Source: Bradyrhizobium huanghuaihaiense
Lineage (GTDB): Bacteria; Pseudomonadota; Alphaproteobacteria; Rhizobiales; Xanthobacteraceae
Assembly: GCF_007830635.1 (NCBI RefSeq)
Contig: NZ_VLLA01000002.1
Coordinates: forward strand, 434,001 to 498,000
Length of the DNA: 64,000 nt
Reading direction: 5' to 3'
Part shown: positions 61,370 to 64,000 of the stretch, piece after piece
Position numbering within the stretch: position 1 is the first letter of the stretch
How the letters are laid out: each line of letters starts with the position of its first letter
Notes under the pieces: generated by a model
Told to the model about the DNA's origin: nothing
Databases searched by the model: none
The model's input: only the letters and a program-made list of their open reading frames with translations
Made by a program: the position numbers and the translations under genes

Positions 61370-61854
61370 CGCTGTGCCTCCGCAACCAGTGCATCGAGGC
61401 GCTTCTCGTCGAGCCGGCCGATGAGGCGGCCGTCGAGCATCGCGGACGGGGCAGTCGCGCACAGGCCGAGGCAGTAGATCGGCTCCAGCGTGACGCGATC
61501 ATCGGCCGTCGTGTTGCCGAGCGACACACCGAGCTTCGTCTCGGCGCGTGCGGCCAGTGCATCGCCGCCCGCAGCCTGGCAGGCTTCCGCGCGGCACAGC
61601 TTCAGCACGTGGCGGCCGGCCGGCTTGTGGCGGAAATCATGGTAGAAGGTGAAGACGCCATGCACCTCGGCGCGCGATAGATTCAGCGCCTGCGCAGCCA
61701 TGGGAATCGCCGCCTCCGGCACGTAGCCGAATGCCTCCTGAAGCGCATGCAGGATGACCAGCGTTGCGCCTTCCTGCCCGGCATGTTCGGCGATGATCTC
61801 AGCGCCGCGCGCTTCGTCCCAAGGTTCGTAACGAGGTTCGTAAAGCGTTGTCAT
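61366..61854 (-). CDS. fdsG: NAD-dependent formate dehydrogenase gamma subunit (FdsG)
   Basis: 162 residues, NuoE-like, with the four Cys of a thioredoxin-fold [2Fe-2S] cluster: LKLCRAEACQAAG and YCLGLCATAPSAM. ATLVILHALQEAFGYVPEAAIPMAAQALNLSRAEVHGVFTFYHDF is the family's helical start. It heads the operon fdsG-fdsB-fdsA-fdhD-fdsD, with fdsB coupled by a four-base overlap. A LysR gene lies divergent, 224 bases away, and probably controls it. Confidence 0.95.
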   Translation of the reverse strand: MTTLYEPRYEPWDEARGAEIIAEHAGQEGATLVILHALQEAFGYVPEAAIPMAAQALNLSRAEVHGVFTFYHDFRHKPAGRHVLKLCRAEACQAAGGDALAARAETKLGVSLGNTTADDRVTLEPIYCLGLCATAPSAMLDGRLIGRLDEKRLDALVAEAQR

Positions 61855-62078
61855 TGTTCGTTCTCAACCTGAGCGTTCCTTCCGTGCAAAGTATTTGGAA
61901 TCATTCGAAGATCAATAAAGCTGTCTCATGCTGCGATTGCGAATTCAGATCGATTTGCAACCGCAATCGGTCGATACGGACTGGTAATGAAGATTGTATC
62001 GGCTGCCGGTTTTTGCGTGTTGGTGCAGGCCCGGCATGCTAGCTTGCATGCCAACACAGAATCCGAGGGGACAACCGG
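61855..62078. promoter_or_regulatory. Divergent promoter region of fds and the LysR gene, with inverted repeat
   Basis: 224 bases between the two starts. A 7-base inverted repeat, GATTGCG at 61935-61941 and CGCAATC at 61962-61968, spaced 20 bases apart, lies near the middle and is a candidate LysR binding site. The region is AT-richer than the genes, as promoters are. I cannot place the promoter boxes with confidence. Confidence 0.45.
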
Positions 62079-62972
62079 TTGATCGATAAGCTTGAACTGC
62101 TGCTGGCGCTGGCGAAGGAGCGGCATTTCGGACGCGCGGCAGAGGCCTGCGGGGTCACGCAGCCGACCATGTCGACCGGGCTGAAGCAGCTCGAGGAGAT
62201 CCTCGGCGTGATGCTGGTCCAGCGCGGCTCCCGCTTCCAGGGTTTCACCCCCGAGGGCGAACGGGCGCTGGACTGGGCGCGGCGGATCGTGGGCGATGCC
62301 CGCGCCATGCGTGACGAGATCAACGGGCTGAAGCACCAGCTCTCCGGCGAGATACGCATTGCCGCGATCCCGACCGTGCTCGGCATGGTCGCCGCACTGA
62401 CGACGCCGTTCCGCGCCCGGCATCCCGAGGTGCGTTTCAGCATCCGCTCGACCACCTCATCGGAGGTGCTCGGGTTGCTCGAAAATCTCGAGGTTGATGC
62501 GGGGCTGACCTATATCGAGAACGAGCCGATCGGCAAGGTACGCACCATTCCGCTCTACAATGAAAGCTATCGCCTGCTGACTGCGCCGGACGGAATGTTC
62601 GGTGACCGCGAGACGGTGACCTGGAAGGAAGTGGGGCAGGTGCCGCTGTGCCTCTTGACGCCCGACATGCAGAACCGCCGCATCATCGACCGCGCGCTGC
62701 GCTCGGTCGGCGCGGAGGCGACGCCGACGCTGACCTCGAACTCGCTCCTGGTGCTGTTCACGCATGTGAAGACGGGACGCTGGGCCAGCGTGATGCCGGC
62801 CAAGCTCGCCGAGACGCTCGGCCTGTCCGATACGGTGCGGTCGATCCCGATCGTCGACCCCGAGGTCAATTACAGCATCGGCATGGTGATCCCGCAGCGC
62901 GATCCGATGACGCCGCTGATCGCGGCGCTGGTCAATGTGGCGCGGGAAGTCGCGCCGACGCTGCAGCTTTAA
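62079..62972 (+). CDS. LysR-family regulator divergent from the formate dehydrogenase operon
   Basis: 297 residues with TTG start at 62079, nine bases after GAGGGG. The winged helix covers residues 1-60 (LELLLALAKERHFGRAAEACGVTQPTMSTGLKQLEEILGVMLVQRGSRFQGFTPEG), then a long linker helix and an effector domain (IRIAAIPTVLGMVAALTTPFRARHPEVRFSIRSTTSSEVLGLLENLEVDAGLTYIENEPIGK...). This is the CbbR/FdsR-like kind of LysR regulator often found beside fds genes. It probably activates fdsGBA-fdhD-fdsD in response to formate or a related signal. Confidence 0.9.
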   Translation: MIDKLELLLALAKERHFGRAAEACGVTQPTMSTGLKQLEEILGVMLVQRGSRFQGFTPEGERALDWARRIVGDARAMRDEINGLKHQLSGEIRIAAIPTVLGMVAALTTPFRARHPEVRFSIRSTTSSEVLGLLENLEVDAGLTYIENEPIGKVRTIPLYNESYRLLTAPDGMFGDRETVTWKEVGQVPLCLLTPDMQNRRIIDRALRSVGAEATPTLTSNSLLVLFTHVKTGRWASVMPAKLAETLGLSDTVRSIPIVDPEVNYSIGMVIPQRDPMTPLIAALVNVAREVAPTLQL

Positions 62973-63001
62973 GGGCTAGGGCGCGAGAGCCCGAGCAAGC
63001 G

Positions 63002-63134
63002 CCTCGTCCTTCGAGACGCGCGCGAGAGCGCGCTCTCAGGATGAGGCTCCGTTGTATCGGTCTTCGTTGAAACGGCCGCCCCGTACTCCGCCCTCATCCT
63101 GAGGGCCCGCCGGAGGCGGGCGTCTCGAAGGATG
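63002..63134. repeat. Pair of inverted dispersed repeats of the ctcatcctgag / cgtctcgaaggatg type
   Basis: The left copy at about 63002-63048 (CCTCGTCCTTCGAGACG ... CTCTCAGGATGAGGC) and the right copy at about 63091-63134 (CCTCATCCTGAGGG ... GCGTCTCGAAGGATGG) are each palindromic and are inverted relative to one another. This is a common intergenic element of bradyrhizobia. It lies between two convergent genes and may terminate both transcripts. Confidence 0.6.
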
Positions 63135-63160
63135 GCCGCAGGCGAGCTTCCCGCCGTGCG

Positions 63161-64000
<840 letters not shown>

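Noticed and set aside
59864..61477. Long plus-strand open frame opposite fdsB and part of fdsG
   Set aside because: No ribosome site or domain. The minus strand encodes well-recognised subunits.

Overview
The window is GC-rich alphaproteobacterial chromosome that most resembles Bradyrhizobium or a close relative. The reasons are the cytochrome c maturation order cycH-cycJ-cycK-cycL (ccmI-ccmE-ccmF-ccmH), the NAD-type formate dehydrogenase operon fdsGBA-fdhD-fdsD with a divergent LysR gene, the glnE neighbourhood, a DUF1127 protein, the Rhizobiales-type small hypotheticals, and the dispersed palindromes (built on atccggg, gcgctcgcaatga-like and ctcatcctgag-type cores) between genes. I found no rRNA, tRNA, CRISPR array, transposase or prophage gene.

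Left part (1-10 kb): the Cys-rich tail of an unseen gene is translationally coupled to two tandem MFS transporters. Next come two small exported proteins (a laminin-G/DUF1080-like protein and a low-molecular-weight phosphatase-like protein that lacks the P-loop arginine), a GcvA-like LysR gene divergent from DUF1127 plus a glutathione S-transferase, and a minus-strand operon of PBP1A, DUF1214 and DUF1254. At 10-21 kb lie a YcgN-type cysteine-cluster protein, a 14-TM DHA2 exporter, a histidine kinase with three tandem GAF domains followed by a membrane alpha/beta hydrolase, a ThDP-dependent enzyme, and a large winged-helix/ATPase/TPR regulator.

Accessory metabolic block (21.6-30.4 kb): a minus-strand run (exported alpha/beta hydrolase, aldo/keto reductase, Tat-exported VOC protein, exported ABM-type monooxygenase) diverges from an AraC regulator. 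That regulator heads a plus-strand run of an isoquinoline-oxidoreductase-type molybdenum hydroxylase (small [2Fe-2S] and large subunits), an exported diheme cytochrome c and a DJ-1/PfpI protein. The likely theme is oxidation or detoxification of an aromatic or aldehyde compound, with periplasmic electron transfer to cytochrome c. From 30.5 to 36.8 kb follow a 917-residue RTX protein, an orphan Flp pilin gene, small hypotheticals and Ku.

Housekeeping/regulatory block (37-64 kb): a PhoP/PhoQ-like two-component pair with a candidate direct-repeat operator upstream, two unknown proteins, ccmIEFH, a chemoreceptor-like protein, a DegP/Do protease, then a second response regulator and its kinase. 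These two regulatory genes are separated by about 1.9 kb carrying one opposite-strand DUF1254-DUF1214 gene. A 22/23-bp direct repeat of the regulator's 3' end marks both borders, which looks like an insertion into a formerly overlapping regulator-kinase-glnE operon. The kinase still overlaps glnE. The fds operon runs convergently into glnE with overlapping coding ends. A LysR gene is divergent from fds, and the window ends inside a histidine kinase.
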